Assembly (NCBI GenBank): GCA_034430425.1
Contig: DAOUEK010000039.1
Location: forward strand, 1 to 32,554
DNA from: WVZH01 sp034430425
GTDB taxonomy: Bacteria; Chloroflexota; Anaerolineae; Anaerolineales; E44-bin32
Direction of reading: 5' to 3'
DNA: 32,554 bases
Below, piece by piece: positions 1-7,949 of the stretch; within the stretch, counting starts at the first letter, position 1; each line of letters begins with the position of its first letter. The position numbers and the translations under genes are program-made. The notes beneath the pieces are model-generated. The model saw nothing but the letters and a program-made list of their open reading frames with translations. It had not been told where the DNA came from and searched no databases.

Positions 1-90
1 GTGAAGACCCAGAGTAACCAGTAGATCAATGCAACCTCGCTTGAAATCAGTCGGTATTGAATAAACAAGACGAAGAGGATACCAAATTGA

Positions 91-690
91 GGTGAAGTTG
101 CAACGGAAATTCGTACGGATATAGTTTTTCATCCCTACACGCTCGATTCACGCGACTATGACGGCAACGCGGCGTTGAAGCAAGATTCGCCGGTGATGAT
201 TGCCGGCGCGGAATTGAATTACGGCTGGGACGAGATCAAGATCATGTTCGAGAAAGACTGCTTCGACATTTATCAGCCGGATGCCACCTTCGCCGGCGGA
301 ATTGCCCAGGTGATGAAGGTGATCGAAACCTGCCACAGCAGACAACGCCTGTTCTCGCCGCACACCTGGACCAACGGCGTCGGTTTCTACGTCAACTGGA
401 ATCTCATCCTGGCCGATCGGGTGAACAACCTTCCGCTGGAATATCCTTTCGAGCCGCCCTCCTGGATCCCGCAGTATCGGGATGGGATCATCGAACCAAT
501 CCTGCCCGACGAGAATGCCATGCTGCAGCCCTTCACCCAGCCGGGTCTGGGATTCGAGATCAACAAAAAGCTGCTGCGTAAATATGGGAAGCGCTTCTTC
601 CGCCTGACGGAAACCGGCCTCAAGATCAAGGTCATCCGCGAGAAAGGGCTCAAGACCGCCCTGGCGATCAAGAAGCGGAAGGAGTCATAA
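91..690 (+). pseudogene. Enolase-superfamily (mandelate racemase/muconate lactonizing-like) enzyme, 3' remnant
   Basis: The open frame runs from just after an in-frame TGA (88-90) to the TAA at 688-690 and has no good ATG start; the first usable in-frame starts are TTG 175, GTG 193 and ATG 196. The protein matches the C-terminal half of the TIM barrel of this superfamily: an IAGAELNYGW segment like the conserved (A)GGE strand, then DIYQPDATFAGGI, then SPHTW, which holds the usual late-barrel His. Members are usually 350-400 residues, so the capping domain and first barrel strands, with the Lys and most metal-ligand acids, are missing. All three frames of bases 1-90 are closed by stops, so the rest is not simply frameshifted upstream. 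Codons 106-135 (EIRTDIVFHP) vaguely resemble the N-terminal strand of such enzymes, which would fit an internal deletion; this is speculative. Substrate unknown; probably a sugar acid in intact relatives. Confidence 0.7.
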
Positions 691-742
691 TCGCCCAGAC
701 ATCCTTTGACGATCATGAACTCGACGTTTACTGTTCTTTTAA

Positions 743-759
743 GGGAGAGTGCTACTCCC
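743..759 (-). terminator. Possible terminator hairpin at the end of the regulator gene
   Basis: A 5-bp GGGAG/CTCCC stem with a 7-nt loop spans the stop codon of the minus-strand response regulator. On that strand it is followed by TTAAAAG, a weak U-tract. It lies between two convergent genes, where a terminator is expected. The stem is short, so this is tentative. Confidence 0.3.
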
Positions 760-1831
760 CCTGTGCCTGGGTGCCCAGGCCGATACGGATCGCATGGGCA
801 GATGCAGCGGCTCGAGAACTGACGTTGAGTTTGTTAAAAATCGACTTGATGTGCCTTTTGACCGTGTTCGTGGAAATGACCAGCTTCGTGGCGATTTCTT
901 TATTGCTCAAACCTTGTGCGATCAAGGCCAATACTTCTTTTTCCCGATCCGTCAGGCTTTGCGGCAGCGCGGTAAGAGATAAGATTTGCCTCACGTGTTC
1001 GAGAAAGGCACTTCTTTCGAATGACTGCTTCTCCAGGCAAGCAAAGATGTTGTGTTCGGAATACGCCCGGTCGATCAAATCGGGATCGACAGAGCCGCTG
1101 ACGATGATGGTCGGGATGCCGGCCTGGCGAGTTGTTTTCAGCAAGCGGTAGCCATCTTCGTTGTGGCTGGGTTGAACTGAGCTGGCCAGCGAAATATCGA
1201 CCACCGTAACCTGATAATGCGATCGGTTTAATAAACCCAAGGCTTCACCGTAACTGGAACTCGCGTGAACTCGGTAGCCAGCGTCCCCAAGCAATTCTGA
1301 AAGCAGACTGCGCCAACCCGCGTCATCTTCCACGATCAACGCCAGGCCAACGAAGGAACCTTGAGAATTCTCCTGATCGCGCAGTGCCGGTCCATCAGTG
1401 TCTTCACCAGCTGACGGATCAACATCTCGTTTCGCGCCAGATGCAGAGAGGGCATGTCGGATAACTTCGCGGAACTCTGCACGACGGAAAGATTCCTTGC
1501 GCAGGCAGGTCATCGCCCCATACTCCTGAATTACGGCTACCGCCAATTCAACACTCGCATAACCCGTCAGCATAACGCTGACACAACCAGGTGCATACCG
1601 CTGGATAGCTCTTAAGACTTCTAACCCATCCTGGTTGCTGTGATCTTCACCTTCCAGTGATAAATCAATGATCGCCAGACGATATGGCTTGCTGCGCAGA
1701 CGTTCAACTGCATCCTGCTGATTGTCAGTCAGATCGATCTCGAGGCCAAAATCCGTCAGGATGTCGGTCAGGATTTCCTGCCAGGAAGGATCGTCTTCAA
1801 CGATCAAGGTGAGAATTGGATCGCCGTTCAT
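752..1831 (-). CDS. Response regulator with two receiver domains and a LuxR-type HTH
   Basis: A 359-residue cytoplasmic regulator. Receiver 1 spans about residues 6-128: acidic pair in IVEDD, phospho-acceptor Asp56 in LAIIDLSL, Thr/Ser region MLTGY, Lys in CLRKES. Receiver 2 spans about 163-285: IVEDD again, Asp212 in VTVVDISL, VSGS, Lys in CLEKQS. A linker rich in D, E, S and G separates them. Residues about 291-350 are a LuxR/NarL HTH (LTDREKEVLALIAQG, then SNKEIA and TVKRHIKSIF). The ATG at 1831 is chosen because it overlaps the kinase stop as ATGA and has GGAGA upstream; a TTG at 1849 is possible but less likely. The overlap implies translational coupling to the kinase. Both receivers keep their key residues, so both could be phosphorylated. 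Targets are unknown. Confidence 0.93.
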   Translation of the reverse strand: MNGDPILTLIVEDDPSWQEILTDILTDFGLEIDLTDNQQDAVERLRSKPYRLAIIDLSLEGEDHSNQDGLEVLRAIQRYAPGCVSVMLTGYASVELAVAVIQEYGAMTCLRKESFRRAEFREVIRHALSASGAKRDVDPSAGEDTDGPALRDQENSQGSFVGLALIVEDDAGWRSLLSELLGDAGYRVHASSSYGEALGLLNRSHYQVTVVDISLASSVQPSHNEDGYRLLKTTRQAGIPTIIVSGSVDPDLIDRAYSEHNIFACLEKQSFERSAFLEHVRQILSLTALPQSLTDREKEVLALIAQGLSNKEIATKLVISTNTVKRHIKSIFNKLNVSSRAAASAHAIRIGLGTQAQGE

Positions 1832-4065
1832 TCGACCATCTCCGAGCAAGGCAACTCAAGGGTAAAAGTTGTGCCCGTTTGTCCGTCACTGTCCACCGTG
1901 ATGAAACCGCCAAAACGGGTCATCAGCGTCTTAACCCACCAGAGACCGAACCCCAGATTTTCGTGCGATTCGGAGGATTGGCCGCTGTAATTCAATTCGA
2001 AGATGCGTTCGTGAAGCTCGGGAGGAATGCCTGGCCCAGTATCTCGAACGAAAACTTGAACCCTGTCTCCTTTGGCAACACCGCGGATGTGAATCTCTCC
2101 CTTGCCCTGCATCGCTCGAGCGGCGTTATCGAACAAATTAATAAAGACCAAAGGCAACCGCTTGGGACATGTGTGCACGGGGGGCAGCGAATGCAAATCC
2201 TGGCGAACGATCTTGATGCTTTCGGGCAATCTTGTGGTGGTCAATGCGGTGTCGATCGCCCGCTCAATCTCCACGGCGGAGAAGCGGATCGGGCGTAAGT
2301 AAAAGAGGTTTTCCTTTAGGATTTCAATCGCCGTGGCCGCGCTCTTGTCGATCTCCGTCAGATTTTGCCGTAGATACGAATCCGCCGCCAAACTGGGGGC
2401 ACACTTATCCAGGATGCCTTCAATGCGTACCGGAATAGCGCCGATCTTATTATTCAGCTGGTGCATCAGGTTCGAGGCAATATCACCGATGGCGGCAAAC
2501 GCCTCGATTACCGTACGTTGTTCTTGCGCGAAACGAGCAGCCTCCTGATGCGCGGCGTTTTGGATGGCCAAAGTCGCATAATACCCCAGGATACTTAGCA
2601 CGTTCTTATCCCACTCCGATTGCTCGAAGTTACGCTTGTGATCGGCTGCGCAGTGGATACTGAAAGCGCCGACGGGATTGTTGGATTCGGGTTCTTCGGG
2701 GGCAAACAACGGAACAATCAGCGACGATCCGTAGTCTGCCGGATTGTAGAGATCTAACGGCAAACCTAAATTCAATTCCGGAGAGGTCATCGCCTCGCCG
2801 GACAGTGTTGCTCGCCCAATCTGCGAGTCCTGTAAATTGATCTGGCGGCCTTCCAACTTGGGTTGTGATGCTGCCTGTATGCGTAATAAATCAGCCTCCC
2901 GAAGCCAGAGCACGCTCAAGGGCACGTTGAGCAAGTCACAAGCCTGTTCGACCAGATTCTGGTGAACGGAGTGCAACGGCTGGGTCAGGATATACGTCGA
3001 TATCTCCTGCAGGGCATCCAGTAAACGAACTTCTTGAATGGCGGCAACCGCATGCGTCGCCAGGATCTGCAATATATACAGATCTTGTTTACTGAATGCG
3101 TTTAGCTGCGGGCTTTCGAGATTCAACACACCTTCCAGGCGTTCGCTGGCCCCGATCAATGGAACCGCCACTTCCGAGCGCATGACCAGTTCGTGATCCA
3201 AGGGATAATACAACCGGCTCCAGGGTTTCTCGCGCAAGTCCGAGATGATCAAGGGTGCGCGTTTCAATGCCACCGTGCCCATCACCGATCCCTCATCAAT
3301 GGGCAGCGACTCGGTGGCTGGTTTCACCTGCAGTTCTCCGGCAAAAGCGTGCGTGTTCAGGCAGGTCCCATCCTTGTCGACCAGGCGGAATATGCCATAT
3401 TTTGCATCCGTGACTTCTAAGGCCATACTCAGAATGGAGTCCAGCGTATCTTGCAGTCGCGTGTGGGAGGAAATCAGCATGCCCGCCCGATGAAGCCGGC
3501 GCAGTTCTTTTTCCTTGCGTACTTGATCGAGTTGTGCATCTGTGAAACGCTGCGCAGAAGCAAGTGTCATGGCCGTTAAGTTGACGATATTGTCCAGCAT
3601 CAACAACTCGAGATCGCTGAAGGTGTCACGTTCATGCAGATACAAATACAAGACACCTAAGATCTCACCAGCAATGATCAGCGGATAACACACCATGGCC
3701 CTTGCACCGGCAGCGACCTTTGCCGGATGAATATCCAAATCATCTTGTTCATAGGAGAGCACCCGTTTCTTTATGGCCACGGCATGCGTACCAATCCCGT
3801 TGGGACGTGGTGAATCATTCAAATCCGGATTGTTGACAAGCTCCGACGAAACACGCGAATCGAGGTTGAAAGCTCCGCGTTTTGCATCGTAGGTATAGAT
3901 GATCGCCGATGAACCCGGCACCACCTCCGTGGTGCTGTCAACGATTAGACTCAGGGTCTCCTGCAGGTTATCCAATCCGCCGGAAGCGCCCACATTGATC
4001 GCTGAACCGATTTGATTCAGCCGGGAAAGAATCTTATGTAGGTGGGAATTCGATTGCGCGTTCAT
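1828..4065 (-). CDS. Soluble GAF-domain sensor histidine kinase
   Basis: A 745-residue kinase with no membrane span or signal peptide, so it should sense an intracellular or diffusible cue. Three GAF-like modules cover about residues 10-175, 195-345 and 350-505. The dimerisation/phospho-acceptor helix contains LMHQLNNKIG with His535. The HATPase domain shows the N box (INLFDNAARAM, Asn647), the G1 box DTGPGIP (about 675-681) and the G2 box GFGLWWVKT (about 705-713). It ends in an ATGA overlap with the double-receiver regulator, its obvious partner. The start at 4065 has no clear Shine-Dalgarno site, and a strong hairpin lies 14 nt upstream. The GAF ligand (cyclic nucleotide, heme, small molecule) cannot be told from sequence. 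Confidence 0.93.
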   Translation of the reverse strand: MNAQSNSHLHKILSRLNQIGSAINVGASGGLDNLQETLSLIVDSTTEVVPGSSAIIYTYDAKRGAFNLDSRVSSELVNNPDLNDSPRPNGIGTHAVAIKKRVLSYEQDDLDIHPAKVAAGARAMVCYPLIIAGEILGVLYLYLHERDTFSDLELLMLDNIVNLTAMTLASAQRFTDAQLDQVRKEKELRRLHRAGMLISSHTRLQDTLDSILSMALEVTDAKYGIFRLVDKDGTCLNTHAFAGELQVKPATESLPIDEGSVMGTVALKRAPLIISDLREKPWSRLYYPLDHELVMRSEVAVPLIGASERLEGVLNLESPQLNAFSKQDLYILQILATHAVAAIQEVRLLDALQEISTYILTQPLHSVHQNLVEQACDLLNVPLSVLWLREADLLRIQAASQPKLEGRQINLQDSQIGRATLSGEAMTSPELNLGLPLDLYNPADYGSSLIVPLFAPEEPESNNPVGAFSIHCAADHKRNFEQSEWDKNVLSILGYYATLAIQNAAHQEAARFAQEQRTVIEAFAAIGDIASNLMHQLNNKIGAIPVRIEGILDKCAPSLAADSYLRQNLTEIDKSAATAIEILKENLFYLRPIRFSAVEIERAIDTALTTTRLPESIKIVRQDLHSLPPVHTCPKRLPLVFINLFDNAARAMQGKGEIHIRGVAKGDRVQVFVRDTGPGIPPELHERIFELNYSGQSSESHENLGFGLWWVKTLMTRFGGFITVDSDGQTGTTFTLELPCSEMVE

Positions 4066-4079
4066 ATCATAGAGACAAA

Positions 4080-4099
4080 CGCTCGGTGCATACCGAGCG
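4080..4099 (-). promoter_or_regulatory. Perfect stem-loop in the kinase leader
   Basis: CGCTCGGT and ACCGAGCG form a perfect 8-bp stem around a 4-nt loop, ending 14 nt upstream of the kinase ATG. In RNA it would lie where ribosomes load, or act as an early terminator (TTTGTCTC follows). The same dyad could instead be a protein operator. The structure is seen; the role is inferred. Confidence 0.4.
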
Positions 4100-4167
4100 G
4101 TGTTGATCGACTGGTGCCTTCGGAATTATTCAGGATTGTAGCACACGAAAAAAACTGCATCAATTTC

Positions 4168-4173
4168 ATTATA
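4168..4173 (-). promoter_or_regulatory. Candidate -10 element for the kinase/regulator operon
   Basis: The minus strand reads TATAAT (extended GTATATAATG) about 100 nt upstream of the kinase start, in the gap before glutamine synthetase ends. No convincing -35 lies 16-18 nt upstream, so this is a -10 match only. It would give a leader of roughly 95 nt containing the 4080-4099 hairpin. Confidence 0.3.
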
Positions 4174-4257
4174 TACGCTGATAGCCCATTCCCATACCGC
4201 AAAAGCATCCTCTTCCTATACCTACCCAGTCCTGTAATGCTTCGATTACCTCTCGAG

Positions 4258-4304
4258 AAAAATTATTCAGGCTCTAAGGGTCTCTTGTCGAAACCCTCAG
4301 AGCC
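4258..4304 (-). terminator. Intrinsic terminator of glutamine synthetase
   Basis: Arms 4270-4281 (GGCTCTAAGGGT) and 4293-4304 (ACCCTCAGAGCC) pair with a single A/C mismatch around an 11-nt loop. On the minus strand the hairpin is followed by TGAATAATTTTT. It lies 45 nt beyond the glutamine synthetase stop and before the kinase promoter region, so it separates the two units. Confidence 0.75.
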
Positions 4305-4348
4305 CGTGAACAAGGAGTTGGCGTCACCAACCAACTACTTCCATATCC

Positions 4349-5869
4349 CTAGATATCGTAGTACATAACGTATTCAATCGGGTGCGGGCGCAAGCGCAAT
4401 ACATCCACGTCGTTTACGCGTTTCCAATCGATGTAGGTCTCGAGCAGGTCGTCGGTGAAAACGCCGCCTTTAAGCAGGAAGTCATGGTCCGCTTCCAAGT
4501 GATCGAGCACCGCGCTGAGTGACCCGGGTACCTGTTGCACGGTGGGGGCTTCATCTTCGAAGAGATCGATGTCCAGGGGTTCTCCGGGATCGATCTTGTT
4601 TTCGATGCCGTCGAGGCCCGCCATCAACATGGCGGCAAACGCCAGGTAGGGATTGGCCGAGGGATCGGGGCAGCGATATTCGATGCGCACGGAACTGGGA
4701 CTGGTGCTGTATACCGGGATGCGCACGCAGGCCGATCTGTTGCGGCGGCTATAGGCCAAGTTCACAGGGGCCTCGTAGCCGGGAACCAGCCGTTTGTAGC
4801 TGTTGGTCGTGGGTGCACAGATGGCCAGCAGAGCCGGTGTGTGTTTGAGGATTCCGCCGATGTAATATTTGCCTAAATCACTCAGGTGGGCGTAGCCGTC
4901 GGCGCTGTAGAACAGGTTCTTGCCGTTCTTCCAGAGACTCTGGTGGCAGTGCATGCCGCTACCGTTGTCGCCGAACATCGGCTTGGGCATGAAGGTCAGC
5001 GTCTTTCCGTGCGCCACGGCGGTGTTCTTCAGGATGTACTTGTAGGTCTGCAGCGTGTCGCACATTTGCACCAGGGGCCCGAATTTCAAGTCGATTTCCA
5101 TCTGTCCGCCGGAGGCGACCTCACCGTGGTGCACCTCGACCTCAATGCCGGCCAGCATCATGCGCAGGATGGATTCAGAGCGCCAGTCCTGCAGCATGTC
5201 GACCGGCGGCACGCGGAAGTAGCCGCGCTTCGGTTCGGGGCGGTAGCCCAGGTTGGCGCCGAAACGTGCGTCGTGCTGGCGGCCGGACTGCCATGCGGCC
5301 ATGTCGGATTCGATTTGGAAGAAACCGCCGCTGGTTTCGTAGCCGAAGCGGATGCCGTCGAAGGCGAAGAATTCCGCCTCCGGGCCCCAGTAGCTGGCGT
5401 CGGCGATGCCCGAATCTTTGAGGTACTGTTCCGCCTTCTTCGCCACGTAGCGGGAATCCTTGTTGTACGGCTTGCCCGTGGTGGGGTCGTTGATGCTGCA
5501 GACGATGCTCAGCGTGGGGATCTTCATGGCCGGGTCGATGATCGCCGAGACCGGATCGGGGAAAAGGATCATGTCCGATTCCTGGATGTCCTGGAAGGCA
5601 CGGATGCTCGACCCATCGAAGCCCAGCCCTTCCTCGAACATTTCTTCCGTGAGGTATTGCGAGGGCATCGAGAAGTGGTGCCAGCGGCCCATGAGATCGG
5701 TGAACTTGACGTCCACGATGGAAATCTTGCGCTTGCGGGCGTACGCCAGGACTTCCTTGGGTGTGCTGGGGCGCTCGACCTTGGACGAGATGGACGCAAG
5801 ATCATGATGGCCGTTCATATAGGTAAGCTCGACCAGATCTTCCATTGGTAGTAAATGTGACGGTGCCAT
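4349..5869 (-). CDS. glnA: Glutamine synthetase, type I
   Basis: Makes glutamine from glutamate, ammonia and ATP as a cytoplasmic dodecamer. The 506 residues include the beta-Grasp segment with GFDGSSI (82-88), the metal-binding EAEFF (164-168), the ATP/metal region GMHCHQS (305-311), the NSYKRLVPGYEAP loop (356-368) and RRNRSA (375-380). About 30 N-terminal residues precede the normal family start. Start 5869 has a strong AAAAGGAG site 7-8 nt upstream. The usual adenylylation site (NLYDL in enterobacteria) aligns with DLFED, so the modifiable Tyr is Phe437 here. The context (KIDPGEPLDID before it) aligns without gaps, so the replacement looks real. The 25-residue insertion of GSI-alpha enzymes was not obvious. 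Monocistronic: promoter and palindrome upstream, terminator downstream. Confidence 0.97.
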   Translation of the reverse strand: MAPSHLLPMEDLVELTYMNGHHDLASISSKVERPSTPKEVLAYARKRKISIVDVKFTDLMGRWHHFSMPSQYLTEEMFEEGLGFDGSSIRAFQDIQESDMILFPDPVSAIIDPAMKIPTLSIVCSINDPTTGKPYNKDSRYVAKKAEQYLKDSGIADASYWGPEAEFFAFDGIRFGYETSGGFFQIESDMAAWQSGRQHDARFGANLGYRPEPKRGYFRVPPVDMLQDWRSESILRMMLAGIEVEVHHGEVASGGQMEIDLKFGPLVQMCDTLQTYKYILKNTAVAHGKTLTFMPKPMFGDNGSGMHCHQSLWKNGKNLFYSADGYAHLSDLGKYYIGGILKHTPALLAICAPTTNSYKRLVPGYEAPVNLAYSRRNRSACVRIPVYSTSPSSVRIEYRCPDPSANPYLAFAAMLMAGLDGIENKIDPGEPLDIDLFEDEAPTVQQVPGSLSAVLDHLEADHDFLLKGGVFTDDLLETYIDWKRVNDVDVLRLRPHPIEYVMYYDI

Positions 5870-5997
5870 TTTTCAACTCCTTTTATTATGTTGTTATAAG
5901 AAGAAACTGTATAAAAACGTCGAATTTCCATGTCGATTTGGAAATGCTCCGTTTCGCTTTACGCAGCAACACTTATCGACAATCTTTATCGGTTTGC

Positions 5998-6003
5998 ATT
6001 ATA
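5998..6003 (-). promoter_or_regulatory. Candidate -10 element for glnA
   Basis: A perfect TATAAT on the minus strand (CTCTATAATGC), about 130 nt upstream of the glutamine synthetase ATG. The -35 region 17 nt upstream (TACATT) is weak, which suggests an activator-dependent promoter. The perfect palindrome at 6026-6043 abuts it. Confidence 0.45.
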
Positions 6004-6025
6004 GAGAAACGCATGGCGTGAATGT

Positions 6026-6043
6026 AGTACCCGTTTGGGTACT
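6026..6043. promoter_or_regulatory. Perfect 7-bp inverted repeat upstream of glnA
   Basis: AGTACCC-GTTT-GGGTACT is a perfect 7+4+7 dyad just upstream of the candidate glnA -35, about 157-174 nt from the ATG. No U-tract follows on the minus strand, so an operator fits better than a terminator for the heme O synthase transcript, although that cannot be excluded. Confidence 0.45.
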
Positions 6044-6138
6044 CTTTATATGAGGGCGATTACTATGTGAGCGGGGAGATTAACAGCATCAATACTCAAT
6101 CTACATGCAGTAAGTCAACCGGATGTAGTTTTCCATTC

Positions 6139-7017
6139 CTACACGGAGAATCCCCCCAGCGACACCAAAACCATGGCGCTGAACATGTAAAGCGAGGCGT
6201 ACTTGAACAGGCCAAAGTTGACCCGTTCATTGGGCCGCAGGACACTGGCAACCGCCAGCAGGAATAACCCTGCCGACATGGCGACCAGCAGCCAGATGAA
6301 TCCCCATTGAACCTCGATCAGCACACCCGCGGCGATGATCGCCAGCGCAGCAATCACACTGGAGAGTGCGATGATAACACGCGTCGCCTGGAAGCCGTAG
6401 GCGGAAGGGAAGGTCGGGAGCCCGGCGGACTGGTAATCAGCGAAGTAGCGCATGGTGAAGGTCAGGATGTGGGTGGGGATCCAGAACAGGACTGCCAGGG
6501 CAAACAAGATACCCACGCCATCGACCGCGCCCAGTCCGAGTGCACGTCCGGCCAGGATCGGCATGCCGCCGGCGGCTCCGCCCCAGACAATGCTCCAGGC
6601 GGTGCGGCGTTTCAACCACAGGGTGTAGACGACCACATCGAAGAACCATCCGGCGAAGACGATCAGCCCGTAGAGCGGTTCCATCAGTGCTGCCAACCCA
6701 ACGCCGAGGACCGAGAATATCAATCCGAGACGCAGCGCCTCAGCAGGAGCGACTCGTCTGTCCGCCAGCGGCCTGTGATGGGTGCGGTTCATCACGGCGT
6801 CGATGTCGCGGTCGTACCACATATTGAGGATCGTGCTGCCGGCGATCGCAAGAAAAAGGCTGATCGCCAGGAAAAGCAGTGTGTCCCAGTGCAGTACCGG
6901 ACAGCGCGCGCTCATGTAGCCGGCCAGGCCGGTGGAAAGCAGCAAGCTGGTTTGCAAAGACTTGGTCAACGGCCAATATAATCGGAACTTGGTCTTGAGA
7001 TGTTGCAGGTATCGCAT
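6139..7017 (-). CDS. ctaB: Heme O synthase (protoheme IX farnesyltransferase)
   Basis: A UbiA-family membrane enzyme that adds farnesyl to heme b to make heme O, the precursor of heme A. The start at 7017 has GGAG 6 nt upstream, giving 292 residues, normal for the family. The first Asp-rich motif is N65-x3-D69-x3-D73 followed by MNRTHHRPL. The conserved cytoplasmic loop YTLWLKRRTAWSIVWGGAAG and the late PTHILTFTMRYFADY segment match heme O synthases rather than quinone-pathway UbiA proteins. About nine hydrophobic helices are visible. It is the last gene of the operon, 23 nt after the SUMF1-like gene. No conventional CtaC/D/E oxidase genes are nearby, so its heme may serve the membrane proteins of this operon. 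The shared motifs make the family call firm; the client is inferred. Confidence 0.93.
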   Translation of the reverse strand: MRYLQHLKTKFRLYWPLTKSLQTSLLLSTGLAGYMSARCPVLHWDTLLFLAISLFLAIAGSTILNMWYDRDIDAVMNRTHHRPLADRRVAPAEALRLGLIFSVLGVGLAALMEPLYGLIVFAGWFFDVVVYTLWLKRRTAWSIVWGGAAGGMPILAGRALGLGAVDGVGILFALAVLFWIPTHILTFTMRYFADYQSAGLPTFPSAYGFQATRVIIALSSVIAALAIIAAGVLIEVQWGFIWLLVAMSAGLFLLAVASVLRPNERVNFGLFKYASLYMFSAMVLVSLGGFSV

Positions 7018-7040
7018 CACGCACTCCACAATAACAGCCT

Positions 7041-7949
7041 CTACCTATGTGGCTCACGAACACAACGAAAACCTACACCCGGGCTGAAATACTCCGGCGT
7101 GGCGTTGTTGCGCACCCAGACTCGCAAATCCATCTCGTACGTGTCCTTCGAACCACCCCGCATGAAACGGTAGTGCATCCCTTCATAGATGTCGCCCGTC
7201 CACTGCCAGACATTGCCGGCCATGTCGTACAGGCCGTAGGGGCTGGCCGAGTCGAGTGTGGAATAACCGTCGTGTGTTTCGCCATTATAGAATCCCACCG
7301 GGCTGGTGCGAGAGCCGAAAGAGCCCATGTCCTCGAACGGGTCCCGACTGGAATAATAATTGGCGTTGTTATGAACGATTCTATCACCCCACGGGAAGAA
7401 ACGTCCGTCCGTGCCCCGGGCTGCCTTCTCCCACTCCAGCTCCGTCGGCAGGCGCCAATGATAAAAGCCACAATACGCACGCGCCCCAAACCAGCTCACG
7501 TTGGTCATGGGATGATTTTCGTAGCCGTCCTTTACCTGGTATGTATCGCCTTCGAAGACAAAACGAGAAGCCGGATCGTCGAGAGGAACGACGATATATT
7601 CCCCTGCGGCGATCTCGACCTCGTGCCTGGCGCCATGGAACACATCGCCCGGGTAAAAGATGGCGATCTGCTCTTCCGCAACCTCGATGGTGCCGTCCTC
7701 CAGCGCCGTGTTGAGGAAATCGACGTACTGCGCCACGGTTACGTCGGTGACCATGATTTCATAGTCGTAATCGATTGACAGTGGATCGATAAATTGCCCG
7801 GAGAGAAATTCGCCCGCCGGGACAACAACCCAGGCATCCACGTCGACGCCCGTGTAATAAACCGGAATGGGGGCTTCCAGATCCACCGAGGCGCAAGCGG
7901 CCAAAAGCATACCCAACAACAAACATATTCCCGCGATATGCTTCATCAT
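7041..7949 (-). CDS. FGE/SUMF1-fold lipoprotein lacking the catalytic cysteines
   Basis: A 302-residue protein with a signal peptide and lipobox LLAAC (Cys19), so it is predicted to be anchored outside the cytoplasmic membrane. From about residue 40 it has the formylglycine-generating-enzyme fold: VPAGEF, VTDVTVAQYVDFLN, HPMTNVSWFGA, WRLPTELEWEKAARG (165-179), LYDMAGNVWQWTGD (240-253), MRGGS (263-267), GFRCVRE (293-299). In true FGE the two catalytic Cys lie just after GGS; here that stretch (KDTYEMDLRVW) has none, so sulfatase activation is unlikely. The remaining Cys are 160 and 296. Non-catalytic relatives occur beside respiratory enzymes (NirV near nitrite reductase). ATG 7949 overlaps the previous stop (ATGATG), with GGAGG upstream. 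Probably an accessory or structural subunit of the neighbouring membrane proteins. Confidence 0.85.
   Translation of the reverse strand: MMKHIAGICLLLGMLLAACASVDLEAPIPVYYTGVDVDAWVVVPAGEFLSGQFIDPLSIDYDYEIMVTDVTVAQYVDFLNTALEDGTIEVAEEQIAIFYPGDVFHGARHEVEIAAGEYIVVPLDDPASRFVFEGDTYQVKDGYENHPMTNVSWFGARAYCGFYHWRLPTELEWEKAARGTDGRFFPWGDRIVHNNANYYSSRDPFEDMGSFGSRTSPVGFYNGETHDGYSTLDSASPYGLYDMAGNVWQWTGDIYEGMHYRFMRGGSKDTYEMDLRVWVRNNATPEYFSPGVGFRCVREPHR

Noticed and set aside
4886..5851. Long plus-strand open frame (321 codons) opposite glutamine synthetase
   Set aside because: It mirrors the highly conserved glnA coding strand; the translation is Val/Gly/His-rich without motifs, typical of an antisense shadow.
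6307..6981. Plus-strand open frame opposite heme O synthase
   Set aside because: Antisense shadow, rich in Gln, Asp and Gly, with no start signal or domain.
7041..7949. Calling this gene an active formylglycine-generating enzyme
   Set aside because: The catalytic Cys pair after the GGS motif is missing and the protein is an exported lipoprotein.
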